From Aneurinibacillus soli (GTDB lineage Bacteria > Bacillota > Bacilli > Aneurinibacillales > Aneurinibacillaceae): a stretch of DNA of 64,000 nucleotides. The stretch's first letter is position 1, and each line of letters opens with the position of its first letter. Of this stretch, positions 8,513 to 18,033 are shown in pieces. Below the pieces are notes generated by a model. That model saw only the letters and a list, made by a program, of their open reading frames with translations. It ran no database searches and was not told the origin of the DNA. The translations under genes were made by a program, and so were the position numbers. The stretch is from the NCBI RefSeq assembly GCF_002355375.1, contig NZ_AP017312.1, forward strand, positions 2,931,001 through 2,995,000. The letters run 5' to 3'.

Positions 8513-9757
8513 TTAACAACCACCCTTTTTTATTCGCTCAAGCGTCGCAAACAAAGCATGTTTAGCTGCGCGTGTCTGAATGCCCGCCCTTGTGCCAGAC
8601 AGCTTTACTTCCATTACCCGTGTGCCATCCGCACCGCTTACGCCAATGTATACGAGCCCGACCGGTTTGTTTTCTCCTGCAACAGGTCCTGCTTCACCTG
8701 TAATAGAAACTCCATATGTACTACCCAAACGCAAACGCACCTCATCTGCCATAATGCGTGCCACTTCTGCACTGACTGCACCTTCTGAAGCAAGTACCTC
8801 ATTCGGTACACCAAGCAGATCATTCTTTACTTGATTGGTATAGCAGATAATACTTCCACGCAAAGCAACCGAGCTGCCCGGTACAGAGGTGACCATCTGA
8901 CTTATGAGTCCTCCGGTTACGCTTTCCGCGAACGCTACCGTTTCCCCACGTTCCGCGACAGCCTGCACAAGCACAGATGCAAGTGAATCGCTACCATAAC
9001 CATAAATATAGGCTCCGACCCGCTTCTCGATCTGTTCTTCCACTTTTTTAATCATACGAGCCGCTTCCGCCACATCTGCAGCCCGGGCCGTCAAGCGAAT
9101 GGTCACTTCCGCATCCGCTGCCAGCGGAGCAATCGTCGGGTTCGTCTGGCTGTCAATTAAGTCCATCAACTCTTCTTCGAGAGCGGATTCCCCAATTCCA
9201 AAGAAGCGAAGCACCTTCGAATGAACGACAACATTTTCATTCATGCAGGAAAGAATGTGCGGCAGCCCGTATTCAGTAAACATCGGATACAGCTCGCGCG
9301 GCGGTCCTGGCAGCATGATAATGAGCTTGTTGTTGTACTCAATTGCCATGCCTGGCGCCATGCCATGATCATTCGGCAACACGTGGCTTCCTTCCACAAC
9401 AAGCGCCTGCTTGCGATTGTTTTCTGTCATCGGAATGCCGCGCCGCTCAAAATACTTCTCGATTCGGGCCATAGCCCCTGTATCTTCTACCAATGGACGT
9501 GCGACAACACGCGCCACGGTTTCTTTCGTAAGATCATCTTTTGTTGGCCCGAGTCCCCCGGAAAACAATAGTAAATCAGATCGCTCAAGCGCCTGCTCAA
9601 TTACGCTGTACAGTCGTTCGGCATTATCGCCGACAACCGTATGATAGTACATGCCAACGCCAACTTCCGCCAGCTTCTGAGATAAAAACTGGGCATTCGT
9701 ATTGGCAATCTGTCCGAGCAAAAGCTCTGTCCCTACCGCGATAATTTCCGCTTTCAT
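8513..9757 (-). CDS. cinA: CinA family competence/damage-inducible protein (NMN deamidase)
   Basis: 414 aa two-domain protein. The N-terminal half (about 1-170) is a MoCF-like domain with GTELLLGQIANTNAQFLS and LLFSGGLGPTKDDLTKE; the C-terminal part (about 250-405) is the PncC-type nicotinamide-nucleotide amidase with AESVTGGLISQMVTSVPGSS and VSITGEAGP. The family links NAD salvage with competence and RecA function. It lies in the conserved order pgsA-cinA but is separated from recA by the helicase and the bio operon. GGAGGA lies before the ATG. Confidence 0.95.
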   Translation of the reverse strand: MKAEIIAVGTELLLGQIANTNAQFLSQKLAEVGVGMYYHTVVGDNAERLYSVIEQALERSDLLLFSGGLGPTKDDLTKETVARVVARPLVEDTGAMARIEKYFERRGIPMTENNRKQALVVEGSHVLPNDHGMAPGMAIEYNNKLIIMLPGPPRELYPMFTEYGLPHILSCMNENVVVHSKVLRFFGIGESALEEELMDLIDSQTNPTIAPLAADAEVTIRLTARAADVAEAARMIKKVEEQIEKRVGAYIYGYGSDSLASVLVQAVAERGETVAFAESVTGGLISQMVTSVPGSSVALRGSIICYTNQVKNDLLGVPNEVLASEGAVSAEVARIMADEVRLRLGSTYGVSITGEAGPVAGENKPVGLVYIGVSGADGTRVMEVKLSGTRAGIQTRAAKHALFATLERIKKGGC

Positions 9758-9797
9758 ATTGATGCAATCCTCCCAGAAGACATCTCCAACCTACATG

Positions 9798-10376
9798 CTA
9801 CGCGAGCGGGATGACCTGTTTATTTTTCACAAAATATTCAACGCCGGATACAATTGTCATGATAACAGCCAGCCAGACCATAATGGTCGAAAATGGAATG
9901 TGCAACGCCTCAAACGGAAAATTCTGCAAGATGAGTGAGGCTACCGCAATAATCTGGAATACCGTCTTCCACTTTCCAAGCTTACTGGCCGCGATGACGA
10001 GCCCTTCGGCCGCTGCCACAAGACGCAAACCCGTTACCGCAAACTCGCGGCTGATGATGACAACCGCCACCCATGCATCAAGCCGTTGCAACTCAACAAG
10101 TGAGATCAACACAGCGGAGATGAGCAACTTGTCTGCTAGTGGATCAAGAAACTTACCAAGATTCGTAACCATTTTGCGAGAGCGAGCAATGTAGCCGTCA
10201 AGCCCATCTGTAATAGCCGCTACAATGAAAATGAGTGCGGCGATACACTCGCTGTATGAAATATATACACTTCCGACTTTAATGCCACCGAGATACTCAA
10301 ACCGTACAAGCAAAAATAGCATAACGACCGGAACGAGAAAGATACGTACGAGCGTAATCCGGTTTGCGAGGTTCAC
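9798..10376 (-). CDS. pgsA: CDP-diacylglycerol--glycerol-3-phosphate 3-phosphatidyltransferase
   Basis: 192 aa integral membrane enzyme that makes phosphatidylglycerol phosphate, the committed step to phosphatidylglycerol. The CDP-alcohol phosphotransferase signature D-G-x2-A-R-x8-G-x3-D-x3-D is seen as DGLDGYIAR ... LGKFLDPLADK (about residues 58-84), and about five hydrophobic segments follow. The start is GTG, immediately after the rimO stop codon (TAA then GTG), with GGGGGAGG inside the rimO end; translation is probably coupled. Order rimO-pgsA-cinA places membrane lipid synthesis beside the recA cluster as in other Bacillales. Confidence 0.95.
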   Translation of the reverse strand: MNLANRITLVRIFLVPVVMLFLLVRFEYLGGIKVGSVYISYSECIAALIFIVAAITDGLDGYIARSRKMVTNLGKFLDPLADKLLISAVLISLVELQRLDAWVAVVIISREFAVTGLRLVAAAEGLVIAASKLGKWKTVFQIIAVASLILQNFPFEALHIPFSTIMVWLAVIMTIVSGVEYFVKNKQVIPLA

Positions 10377-11714
10377 TTACACAACCTCCCCCGCCAGATC
10401 AAAATCGTACGAGTGCGTAATGCGAACGGCAACGATCTGTCCGAGCTCACCTGTATAGCCCGTCACAAACACTTCTCCATCAATCTCGCTCGCATCAAAC
10501 TGGGAACGTCCCACATATACATCGTTCTTGCCATCGTAGCTTTCAATCAGCACCGGAACCGTTTTTCCGACAAAACGACCGTTGCGCTCTGCCGCGATCT
10601 CACGCTGCACTTCCATCAGTTCATTCGCCCGACGTTCGATTATATCCGCTGGAACTTGATCGGCTAGTCTCGCTGCCGCTGTTCCTTCTTCCTGGGAGTA
10701 CGTAAACACGCCCAGACGATCGAACTGAATGTCTTGCAAAAATGTTTTCAGATTCGTAAACTCTTCTTCTGTCTCACCTGGGAAGCCAACGATGATCGAT
10801 GTGCGAAGCGCCACATCTGGAACCGCCGTACGAATTTTGCCAACCAGTTCGCGGATATCACGCTGACGTCCTGGACGGAGCATACGTTTCAATACTGCAT
10901 CTTCACTATGCTGAAGCGGCATGTCAATGTATTTACAAACTTTCGGATTGGAGGCGAACTCTTCAATCAACTCGTCCGTAAAGTAGCCTGGATAAGCGTA
11001 GTGTAGACGAATCCATTCAATCCCTTCCACTTCTGATACTTCGCGCAGGAGCTTGTGCAGCACACGCTCGCCATACAGATCAAATCCGTAGTTCGTGGAA
11101 TCCTGGGCAATCAAATTCACTTCTTTAATGCCCTGTGCTGCCAGTTCTTTCGCTTCTGCTACAACGGATTCAATCGTGCGGCTGCGGAATGCGCCACGCA
11201 GCTGTGGAATGATACAGAATGTGCATTTGTTGTCGCACCCTTCGGCAATTTTAAGGTAAGCCGAATACGTACCAGCTTCAACTTTCCGACGGGCTGCATT
11301 TTCATAAGAAAAGGCCGGATTACCGACAAATACTGGTTTCTTGCCTTCGAGGGATTCTTCAATAATACGCGTAATTTTATCAAAATCGCCAGTACCGACA
11401 ATACCGTCAATTTCCGGCATTTCATTCATCAATACTTCTTTATAGCGCTGAGTCAAACAACCGGCTACAATGAGAGATTTAAGATTGCCGCTTTCTTTCA
11501 GATCTGCTACATCCAGAATCGTATTGACCGATTCCTCCTTGGCGGCATCAATGAAGCCGCATGTGTTGACAATTACAACATCAGCTTCCTGGGGGTCTTC
11601 GACGAGAACATAGCCGCGCTCATCAATCAACTGCGACATGATATCGGAGTCGACCAGGTTTTTTTCACACCCAAGGGTGATAATCGCGACTTTTTCTGCT
11701 GCTGTTTTTTCCAC
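10377..11714 (-). CDS. rimO: Ribosomal protein S12 methylthiotransferase RimO
   Basis: 445 aa from GTG 11712-11714, chosen because GGAGGAAA lies 8 nt upstream; the open frame extends 24 codons further but with a poorer start. RimO is a radical-SAM enzyme with two iron-sulfur clusters that methylthiolates an aspartate of S12. The N-terminal UPF0004 domain has LGCEKNLVDSD and NTCGFIDAAKEES cysteines; the radical-SAM CxxxCxxC is in EGCDNKCTFCIIPQLRG (about 158-174); a TRAM domain closes the protein (about 380-440). It is in the ymf/rodZ/pgsA cluster but separated from rodZ by two palindromic repeat elements and a terminator. Confidence 0.95.
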   Translation of the reverse strand: MEKTAAEKVAIITLGCEKNLVDSDIMSQLIDERGYVLVEDPQEADVVIVNTCGFIDAAKEESVNTILDVADLKESGNLKSLIVAGCLTQRYKEVLMNEMPEIDGIVGTGDFDKITRIIEESLEGKKPVFVGNPAFSYENAARRKVEAGTYSAYLKIAEGCDNKCTFCIIPQLRGAFRSRTIESVVAEAKELAAQGIKEVNLIAQDSTNYGFDLYGERVLHKLLREVSEVEGIEWIRLHYAYPGYFTDELIEEFASNPKVCKYIDMPLQHSEDAVLKRMLRPGRQRDIRELVGKIRTAVPDVALRTSIIVGFPGETEEEFTNLKTFLQDIQFDRLGVFTYSQEEGTAAARLADQVPADIIERRANELMEVQREIAAERNGRFVGKTVPVLIESYDGKNDVYVGRSQFDASEIDGEVFVTGYTGELGQIVAVRITHSYDFDLAGEVV

Positions 11715-11806
11715 TGTGTATTTCCTCCGTCCACGGACAAACCTGTCCATTTTTCCACCTACAAGTATAATATACCGATAAATCACATGTCAAAAGAAAG
11801 AGAAGC

Positions 11807-12042
11807 GCCAGCATTCGGTGGCAGAGACGGGAAGAGAAAAACTCGTCACTTCATTGCGTTCGACGAAGAAGCGATTCCTGTCCGCTTCAGAGGATGTGCA
11901 AACTTGCCCACAAACAGGAAACAAAGAAGCGCAACCCTAGAAGAATTGTGGGCAAAAGCCAGTTCGCCCATCCTCTTCCGCTGAGAACTCCCGCAAAGGC
12001 GTTCCTCTGTTTTTCTCTTCCCGTCTCCGAACGAATGCTGGC
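11807..12042 (+). repeat. Palindromic element A (facing element B)
   Basis: About 236 bp forming one long imperfect hairpin. Outer arms GCCAGCATTCG and GACGGGAAGAGAAAAAC recur complemented at the far end. The inner stem is TTGCCCACAA against TTGTGGGC, and the right arm has the family bulge AAAAGCC before the next stem. It is the most diverged member. It and element B face each other in the rimO-rodZ gap. No coding potential is convincing. Confidence 0.85.
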
Positions 12043-12085
12043 TACTTCACTTAACTAGTCTTTGAAGGCAGATTCTAGGATGAAT

Positions 12086-12125
12086 GCAGAAAGGGCTGTT
12101 CCATCGTGCCGATGGAACAGCCCCG
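12086..12125 (-). terminator. Perfect hairpin between elements A and B, likely terminator of rodZ transcripts
   Basis: A 14-bp perfect stem, GGGCTGTTCCATCG (12093-12106) and CGATGGAACAGCCC (12110-12123), closes a TGC loop. On the minus strand it is followed by TTTCTGC, a weak U tract, so it may be a terminator or attenuator splitting the ymf/rodZ unit from rimO. Confidence 0.6.
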
Positions 12126-12185
12126 CTCTAGCTTCTATAATCTACAACGCATTTGCTTTAAAAGTTTGTATAAAATGCGGGCAGC

Positions 12186-12417
12186 AAAGCGTGTCAGGAG
12201 CGGGGAAGAGAGAAAGTAAGGAGCATTTTTATGCACCTGCCCAGCGGAAGGAGGCTGGCAGACGTGCTTTTGTCCGCAATCTGCTCCTTGAGAGTTCCCT
12301 TCGGAAGCGCTTTGCGGGCGAGTCTGCCGGACTTCTGAAGCGGACAGCATCTACTTCTTTGAAAAGTGCATAAAACAGCGACGCACTTCTCTCTTTCCCG
12401 CTCCCCGCCCACACTTT
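12186..12417 (-). repeat. Palindromic element B (reversed orientation)
   Basis: About 232 bp. Outer arms around GGAGCGGGGAAGAGAGAAA pair with TTCTCTCTTTCCCGCTCC. The core, read on the minus strand, has GGCAGAC paired with GTCTGCC, then GCCCGCAA against TTGCGGAC (one mismatch) and the bulge AAAAGCAC. The compensated GGCAGAC/GTCTGCC pair differs from GGCGAAC/GTTCGCC of other copies. Confidence 0.85.
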
Positions 12418-12458
12418 ACGGCGACTACATCTTTTTAAACAAACGTTATAAAGCCGCC

Positions 12459-13316
12459 CTACTTCCGTACGATCTTAATCTTTTGCGAGCCGTTCTTACG
12501 TGCTCCAGATGTATCAACGGGCTGGCCGTTCACAAGCACGTCCACGTCACGAGCACGAACGATGCTAAGTCGTGCTTCGCTTCCGTCTTTCACTTCGAAT
12601 TCCCGACTTTCGCCTTCTTTGAGTGTAGCCTGATCAAGCATGCCGTTCTCATTTGCTATCGACATCCAGTGCGCCCCTGTTTTCACAGTGACTTTTACTT
12701 TAACCGTCTGTGCTCCTACCAGATCGTAGTTGAGCGTAGAACCGGTTTTCGGAGCTGGCGTCAGCTTGCCTTCTGTAGCAGGCTGTGGAGTTGGAGCCGG
12801 TGTCGCTGGTTTCTGTGTTACTGTTTTCTCCGGTGGCGGCACCGGCATCTTGCTTTTATCAGCAGTTGGCGTTGTCGGCTGCGTCTTCTGGGTCGGTGCC
12901 TGCGGTGCAGCGTTCTGTCCATTCAGCCACTTAATCGCGCCACCGATAACAATGAGCACAAGAACCGCAAATAAACATAGCAAAATGCGCGACATCCACT
13001 TGCCACTGCCATCGCTGCCTTCCTTGCGCGACTGACGCGACTGACGCAGCGGAGTTGGTGCCTCTTCTACCTTGGGTGGACTTGGCAGCTCAGAACCGTA
13101 CTCAGAGAGAAGCTGCTCCGAATCAAGCCCAACCGCTTCGGCATAATTTTTAATAAATGCTCGGGCGTAAAAATGCCCTGGGAGCACATCGAAATTACCA
13201 GCTTCAATTGCCTCAAGATAACGGCGCTGGATCTTCGTTATTTCTTGAATGTCCGTCAGCGACATTCCTTTATCCTGTCTGGCTTTCTGTAATACCTGTG
13301 TGAGCTCAGACACCAT
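12459..13316 (-). CDS. rodZ: Cell-shape protein RodZ (HTH, transmembrane)
   Basis: 285 aa from an ATG (13314-13316) with AGGAGGTGGAT upstream. RodZ couples MreB filaments to the elongation machinery. Residues about 4-70 form the Xre/HTH_25-like domain (LQKARQDKGMSLTDIQEITKI ... FIKNYAEAVGL); one transmembrane helix follows near 108-130 (ILLCLFAVLVLIVIGGAI); then a Pro/Thr-rich linker and a C-terminal DUF4115 beta domain (about 200-285). It corresponds to ymfM at the end of the ymf series. Two hairpin elements and a terminator separate it from rimO. Confidence 0.93.
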   Translation of the reverse strand: MVSELTQVLQKARQDKGMSLTDIQEITKIQRRYLEAIEAGNFDVLPGHFYARAFIKNYAEAVGLDSEQLLSEYGSELPSPPKVEEAPTPLRQSRQSRKEGSDGSGKWMSRILLCLFAVLVLIVIGGAIKWLNGQNAAPQAPTQKTQPTTPTADKSKMPVPPPEKTVTQKPATPAPTPQPATEGKLTPAPKTGSTLNYDLVGAQTVKVKVTVKTGAHWMSIANENGMLDQATLKEGESREFEVKDGSEARLSIVRARDVDVLVNGQPVDTSGARKNGSQKIKIVRK

Positions 13317-13344
13317 ATCCACCTCCTACTTTTCCCATCCCGTC

Positions 13345-14178
13345 TTACGGGATATCAAAACCAGAAAAGCCTGTCTCAATATTTTCATACGTAATTTCTT
13401 CATCTGGATGATTGCGCAGTTCAATAATATAGTCGAAATCCGTTAGATCATATTCCGTCTCACGCACGAAAATATCCGGATGCTCAACGACTTTCGTATA
13501 CGGCATACGGAGAATTTCACGCACCAGCGTCACATGCTTCTCTGTGCTCCGCATCGTCGACACAATCCCATCAATCATATATATATGTTGGCCGCTCATC
13601 TCATCGATCGTTAACTGATTGCGCACGGTCTGGCGAAGCAGCGTGGACGAGATGAATGTCCAGCGCTTGTTGGCCGATACACAGGCTGCAACAGTTGATT
13701 CCGTCTTCCCAACGCGCGGCATGCCCCGCACCCCAACAAGCTGATGCCCGTCCCGCTTGAAAATCTCGGCCATAAAATCGACAAGCATCCCGATCTCTTC
13801 TCGTACAAAGCGGAATGTTTTCTTATCTTCTGCATCGCGTTCAATGTAGCGGCCGTGACGAACGGCAAGGCGATCAATTATAGTTGGCTGCCGTAATTTG
13901 CGTAGCGTAATGTTCTCCACTTTTTCAAGTACGCTTCCAAGCAACTCAATTTTTTTGGCGTCATCTGTCTGAACAAGCATCCCACGACGGCGATTAATTT
14001 TGCCGTTCAGCGACTCCACTCCGTTAATCGTTACAATATTGATGGATAACATACCAAGGAGGGAAGCGACGTCCCCGAGCAAACCTGGTCTGTTCTTATG
14101 AATTTCGTATTCGAGATACCAATCCTGCTTTTCCGTCTCCATCCTGCGCCTAACGCCCTTTCTCACCTGTTCTTCCAT
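13345..14178 (-). CDS. ymfK: YmfK family protein (DUF3388)
   Basis: 277 aa as drawn; the start may instead be the internal ATG at 14140-14142 (METEKQDWYLEYEI), as the upstream candidate has no clear ribosome site. The N-terminal region looks like an ACT domain (NRPGLLGDVASLLGMLSINIVTINGV, about 30-57), and a P-loop-like GVRGMPRVGKTES is at about 149-161. The exact role is unknown; genes of this family are conserved in Bacillales between ymfJ and rodZ. Position and sequence agree with YmfK; nucleotide binding is an inference from the GKT motif. Confidence 0.85.
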   Translation of the reverse strand: MEEQVRKGVRRRMETEKQDWYLEYEIHKNRPGLLGDVASLLGMLSINIVTINGVESLNGKINRRRGMLVQTDDAKKIELLGSVLEKVENITLRKLRQPTIIDRLAVRHGRYIERDAEDKKTFRFVREEIGMLVDFMAEIFKRDGHQLVGVRGMPRVGKTESTVAACVSANKRWTFISSTLLRQTVRNQLTIDEMSGQHIYMIDGIVSTMRSTEKHVTLVREILRMPYTKVVEHPDIFVRETEYDLTDFDYIIELRNHPDEEITYENIETGFSGFDIP

Positions 14179-14291
14179 ACCGACATTATTCTACACTAAA
14201 AAATAAAATTCTTCCAACATAAATAAAGAAAGATACAAGGAAAACTTGCAAAAATAGAAAATCCCCTCTGAAAAAGAGGGGACGACCCGCA

Positions 14292-14546
14292 TTACTGCTT
14301 TTTGTTCTGCACGTAGTTAATCATAACACTTGCCATTGCGCGGCGTTCCTCATCGTTTCCTGCATCCCACAGTTCTTTCAGCAGACGCTCTTCATCGTTT
14401 TTCGGATCTACTTGATTGGACAAATAGCTACCGATCTGGTAGGCAGCGTTTTCCATTGTATCACGATTCATACCGCTGCTTGCTGCCTGTGTAACACGGC
14501 TGGCAAGAAAGTGTTTCCAGTCATCGAAGCTCTCAAGGATTGACAT
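14292..14546 (-). CDS. ymfJ: YmfJ family small protein (DUF3243)
   Basis: 84 aa from the ATG at 14544-14546, which follows AAGGAGGAAGTTAC. The protein starts MSILESFDDWKHFLASRV and contains IGSYLSNQVDPKNDEERLLKELWDAG, typical of the DUF3243/YmfJ helical family. Function is unknown. It lies between ymfI and ymfK as in B. subtilis, with 110-140 nt gaps on each side. A longer in-frame extension upstream lacks family similarity. Confidence 0.88.
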   Translation of the reverse strand: MSILESFDDWKHFLASRVTQAASSGMNRDTMENAAYQIGSYLSNQVDPKNDEERLLKELWDAGNDEERRAMASVMINYVQNKKQ

Positions 14547-14637
14547 GTAACTTCCTCCTTCATGTTGGCATTGCAGGGGGTATGCTTCCCCTCCATTTGT
14601 AAGATGCCACATGCCTTCCCTTTTTATACACGATGAA

Positions 14638-15378
14638 TTAGCAAATCCAGGCTCCGTTCGGACTAATCACCTGCCCGTTCACATACGCCGCTTCCTCCCG
14701 TGCAAGAAACGCTGCCACCGCTGCTACTTCTTCCGGTGTGCCCGCTCGCCCGGCAGGGATGTCGTCTGCAATCGATGCTAGCTCATCCGGACTGAATGCA
14801 TTCGTCATCATCTCGGTCGCGATCATTCCCGGGGCAATACAATTGACCGTAATGCCCGATGGCGCTACTTCCTGGGCAAGCGCTTTGGTAAACGAAATAA
14901 CGGCGCCCTTAGCCGTAGAATACAATACTTCAAAGCTTGCTCCGGTTAATCCCCACACTGACGAGACCGTAATGATGCGTCCAAATCCCTGGCGGACCAT
15001 ATCCGGTACGGCCTGGCGAGCGCAGAAAAATGGGGCCCGCACATGCACATTCATCATGGCATCCCACTCCGCTCCGGTCACGTCCTGAATCAGTCCATAG
15101 CGACTTATGCCTGCATTTAGCATGAGAACATCTGGTGTACGGGGCAAGCCCGCCTCCCAGTCCACAATCCCGTCTGTCCGCGAAAAATCGGCCTGTATAA
15201 GTGTGACATGAGCACCTGCTGTGCGACAAATCTCCGCCACACACTCCGCTTCTTCCTGCGCTCGATTATAATGAAGCACGAGATCATATCCATCTCGCGC
15301 GAAGCGGACAGCCATCGCTGCCCCAATTCCCCGGCTCGCACCTGTAATGCCCGCAAGCCTTCTATGACGTTCCTCCAC
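14638..15378 (-). CDS. ymfI: SDR-family reductase YmfI (EF-P 5-aminopentanone reductase type)
   Basis: 246 aa short-chain dehydrogenase. Cofactor motif TGASRGIG is at about residues 13-20, NAGISRYG at about 87-94, catalytic Ser in VSSVWGLTG, and the catalytic YSTAK near 154. In B. subtilis YmfI reduces the 5-aminopentanone modification on elongation factor P; the assignment here rests on its position inside ymfFHIJK. The start is GTG with GGGAGAG nearby. It is 20 nt downstream of ymfH. Confidence 0.88.
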   Translation of the reverse strand: MEERHRRLAGITGASRGIGAAMAVRFARDGYDLVLHYNRAQEEAECVAEICRTAGAHVTLIQADFSRTDGIVDWEAGLPRTPDVLMLNAGISRYGLIQDVTGAEWDAMMNVHVRAPFFCARQAVPDMVRQGFGRIITVSSVWGLTGASFEVLYSTAKGAVISFTKALAQEVAPSGITVNCIAPGMIATEMMTNAFSPDELASIADDIPAGRAGTPEEVAAVAAFLAREEAAYVNGQVISPNGAWIC

Positions 15379-15398
15379 TGATTCTCTCCCTCTCTATG

Positions 15399-16691
15399 TT
15401 ACTGCTTCGTCTCAGGAGACTTAACAATCGACACGGAAAGCTGATCGAAGTCGATATGTTCACGCAACCGCTCATTCACATCCGCAAGCGTAATGGCTTC
15501 TAGCACATCCGCGCGGCGGAATAGATCCGTGCCCCCGAATTTGTATTTCGTAAAGGAGTTTGCGATAAACTCCACAGAATTCAGTGACCGTAAAAATTCC
15601 CCTGTTTTCTTTTTACGCGACAGCTCAAATGACTCGGCATCAATTCCTTTCGCCACGATGTTTACAAGCTCGGCGCGAACTGTAGACACAAGCGCATCCG
15701 GATCTTTTGTATCACCGCCGATCAACGAAAAGCCATACGCCACTTCTCCCGAGTAATCCGCACCGAAACTATCCGTAATCAATCCTTCGTCATACAGCTG
15801 CTGATACAGAGCCGAACTCGGGCTAAACAGCACATCCATGACAATTTCAGTGGCAACCTCCCGTTTTAACAAGGCTTCTCCCGTCAGACCCGTCTCTTTG
15901 TCCTTAAAGCCGAACATACACTTTGGCACACCGACTGGTAAGTGAACGATAGAACGTTCTTGCGCTACTGAAGTCGGCTCTTCTGGGTAGAAGCGCGGGA
16001 TCTCTGCCTGCTTCTCGTACGGCTTTGCGGCCTGGTTGCGGCGTACAAGCTCGATCATCTCATCCGGATTCACAGCGCCTACGATGAACAGCAGCATGTT
16101 GGACGGATGATAGAACGTGTTGTAGCATTCATACAGCAGATCCTTTGTAATCGCACTGATCGATTCGACTGTTCCGGCAATGTCGATCTTAATCGGATGA
16201 TGATGATAAAAATTCGCAATGAGCCCAAAATACACCCGCCAGTCTGCATCATCATCATACATACGGATCTCCTGGCCGATGATCCCTTTTTCCTTCTCCA
16301 CATTCTCATCCGTAAAATGCGGATCTTGCACAAAATTCAGCAGGGTCTCCACATTATGCGGAACATCCTGAGTGCTTGAGAACAAATACGCTGTTCTATC
16401 GAAGCTTGTAAAGGCATTAGCGGATGCACCATGCGCCGAAAATTCAGCAAACACATCGCCTTCCTTCTGCTCAAACATCTTATGCTCCAAAAAATGCGCA
16501 ATGCCGTCTGGCACATGCAGACGCTCCTTGCCCGGCTGTGTGAATTCGTTATCGATGGAACCATATTTTGTTGTAAAAGTTGCATATGTCTTACTAAATC
16601 CCTGCTTCGGCAAAATGTATACCTGCAGGCCATTCGGAAGTTCTTCGTAATACAACGTTTCATTCAGCTGGTTATACTGTACCGTTCTCAT
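15399..16691 (-). CDS. ymfH: Zinc protease of the M16 family YmfH (catalytic subunit)
   Basis: 430 aa pitrilysin-type peptidase. The inverted zinc motif HxxEH appears as HFLEH (about residues 66-70), and the distal glutamate is likely in EKEGIIGQEIRMYDDD (about 134-149). The other half has the partner-type fold with the R/Y region near 350-375. It overlaps the ymfF stop by one base (TGATG), so the two are translationally coupled, and M16 proteins of this type act as catalytic/non-catalytic pairs. Substrate is unknown; some relatives process peptides exported by bacteriocin systems. Confidence 0.92.
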   Translation of the reverse strand: MRTVQYNQLNETLYYEELPNGLQVYILPKQGFSKTYATFTTKYGSIDNEFTQPGKERLHVPDGIAHFLEHKMFEQKEGDVFAEFSAHGASANAFTSFDRTAYLFSSTQDVPHNVETLLNFVQDPHFTDENVEKEKGIIGQEIRMYDDDADWRVYFGLIANFYHHHPIKIDIAGTVESISAITKDLLYECYNTFYHPSNMLLFIVGAVNPDEMIELVRRNQAAKPYEKQAEIPRFYPEEPTSVAQERSIVHLPVGVPKCMFGFKDKETGLTGEALLKREVATEIVMDVLFSPSSALYQQLYDEGLITDSFGADYSGEVAYGFSLIGGDTKDPDALVSTVRAELVNIVAKGIDAESFELSRKKKTGEFLRSLNSVEFIANSFTKYKFGGTDLFRRADVLEAITLADVNERLREHIDFDQLSVSIVKSPETKQ

Positions 16692-17971
16692 CAGGCTTCC
16701 TCCTTCCCGCTTAGGAAATAAATCGTATCCATCTGCACCTGCCGGGCGACGCGCGCAATGTCTTCTTTCGTAACGGCTTGAATGGCCTCTAGTGTTTCCT
16801 GAAGCGAACGACTTTTACCTGCAAGTCGTCCGTTATAATCCATGCTCACAATCGCTGCGGCGCTGTCCTGTGTTTCCCGCAGCTGGTTAATGAGCATCGC
16901 CTTTGTCTGATTCAGCTCGAGGTCGCTGATGTCGCCATTCTCCATCATCGTTAGCTGCTCTTTAATAATACGAAGTGCTTGCTCATAGTTGGCAGTTTCC
17001 ACGCCAGACATAATCATGCACAGCCCCTTCTGACTTTCTAGCTGTGAAACAGCATAGTAAGCAAGCGACGCTTTTTCCCGCACGTTCATAAACAGTTTGG
17101 AATGCGGAAAACTACCGAGCACGCCATTATACACCATAAGAGTGACATAGTCGCGGTCGGCGTATGTAATGCCGGTGCGCAAACCAATGTTCAGCTTGCC
17201 CTGGGCAACATTCATTTCTTCTTTTACTGCGCGGGCCGCTTCCGGTGCCGATTTTTGCGCTATCGGTGGCAGCGTTTGTCCGCCGTAAGCCGGAAGCGAC
17301 ACATAGCGGTCGATTAATGTCTGCACTTCATCCGGATTCACGTCCCCTATCACATACAGGTCAATCGGATACGATGTTAGCACATGCTGATAAAATTCAT
17401 ACAGCGACTGCGGGGTGATCCCGCTGATGTCTTCCTTGCGTCCGTACGAAAGCAGGCGATACGGTTCGTCTTTGCACATCTCTTCAACCAGGCGCTGGTT
17501 GGCATAGCGCATTTTATCATCAATCAATCCTTCAATTCGCTTCGCCAGGGCTTCCTTCTCAAGCGCTACGAACTTCTCGGAGAATGCCCCGCTCTCCACC
17601 AGTGGATGCAGCAATACGTCTCCGAAGAAAGCAACTGCCTTCTCAAGTAGTGGTTCTGCCTCATGCAGGAATTTTTCGTTCGCCACTTCGAGATACAACT
17701 GAATAATCTGGCGTTCGCCTCGCTTCATCACTCCCGTACTAAAAACAGCGCCGTATAACGCATCAAGATGACGCTGAAGACGCGCCGGGTCAGGATGATT
17801 GGCCGTCCCGCGCGCCAGCACATTCGGCAGAAGCGCACCCTTCGTTACAAGCTGTTCATCAAGCGGCAGCGCGATGTGCATAAGTATGGTCGTTGTCTTG
17901 AACTTGTCAGTCGGAAGCACATGCACACTGCGGCCCGGATTCGTATGGCTTACAAATGTTAATTCACTCAT
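16691..17971 (-). CDS. ymfF: M16-like peptidase partner YmfF (no zinc motif)
   Basis: 426 aa. It shares the M16 fold over its length but has no HxxEH: the matching region is LPNVLARGTANHPDP. The C-terminal half keeps the family Arg/Tyr-type segments (KASLAYYAVSQLESQKGLCMIM, about 300-320). It is therefore expected to be the non-catalytic subunit of YmfH, the immediately downstream overlapping gene. An AAAGGAGCGA site precedes the ATG. It is first in the ymf series. Confidence 0.9.
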   Translation of the reverse strand: MSELTFVSHTNPGRSVHVLPTDKFKTTTILMHIALPLDEQLVTKGALLPNVLARGTANHPDPARLQRHLDALYGAVFSTGVMKRGERQIIQLYLEVANEKFLHEAEPLLEKAVAFFGDVLLHPLVESGAFSEKFVALEKEALAKRIEGLIDDKMRYANQRLVEEMCKDEPYRLLSYGRKEDISGITPQSLYEFYQHVLTSYPIDLYVIGDVNPDEVQTLIDRYVSLPAYGGQTLPPIAQKSAPEAARAVKEEMNVAQGKLNIGLRTGITYADRDYVTLMVYNGVLGSFPHSKLFMNVREKASLAYYAVSQLESQKGLCMIMSGVETANYEQALRIIKEQLTMMENGDISDLELNQTKAMLINQLRETQDSAAAIVSMDYNGRLAGKSRSLQETLEAIQAVTKEDIARVARQVQMDTIYFLSGKEEA

Positions 17972-18033
17972 ATCGTCGCTCCTTTCTCTCTTCCCTTATT
18001 GTACCCCATCTGGAAGAGCACACCAACATTCTG

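Noticed and set aside
11807-12417. Several open frames of 60-310 codons inside elements A and B and on the opposite strand of rimO
   Set aside because: They arise from palindromic DNA or are antisense to rimO, have no ribosome site and no protein-like composition; the same holds for frames inside the E, F/G, H, I/J and K/L repeats.
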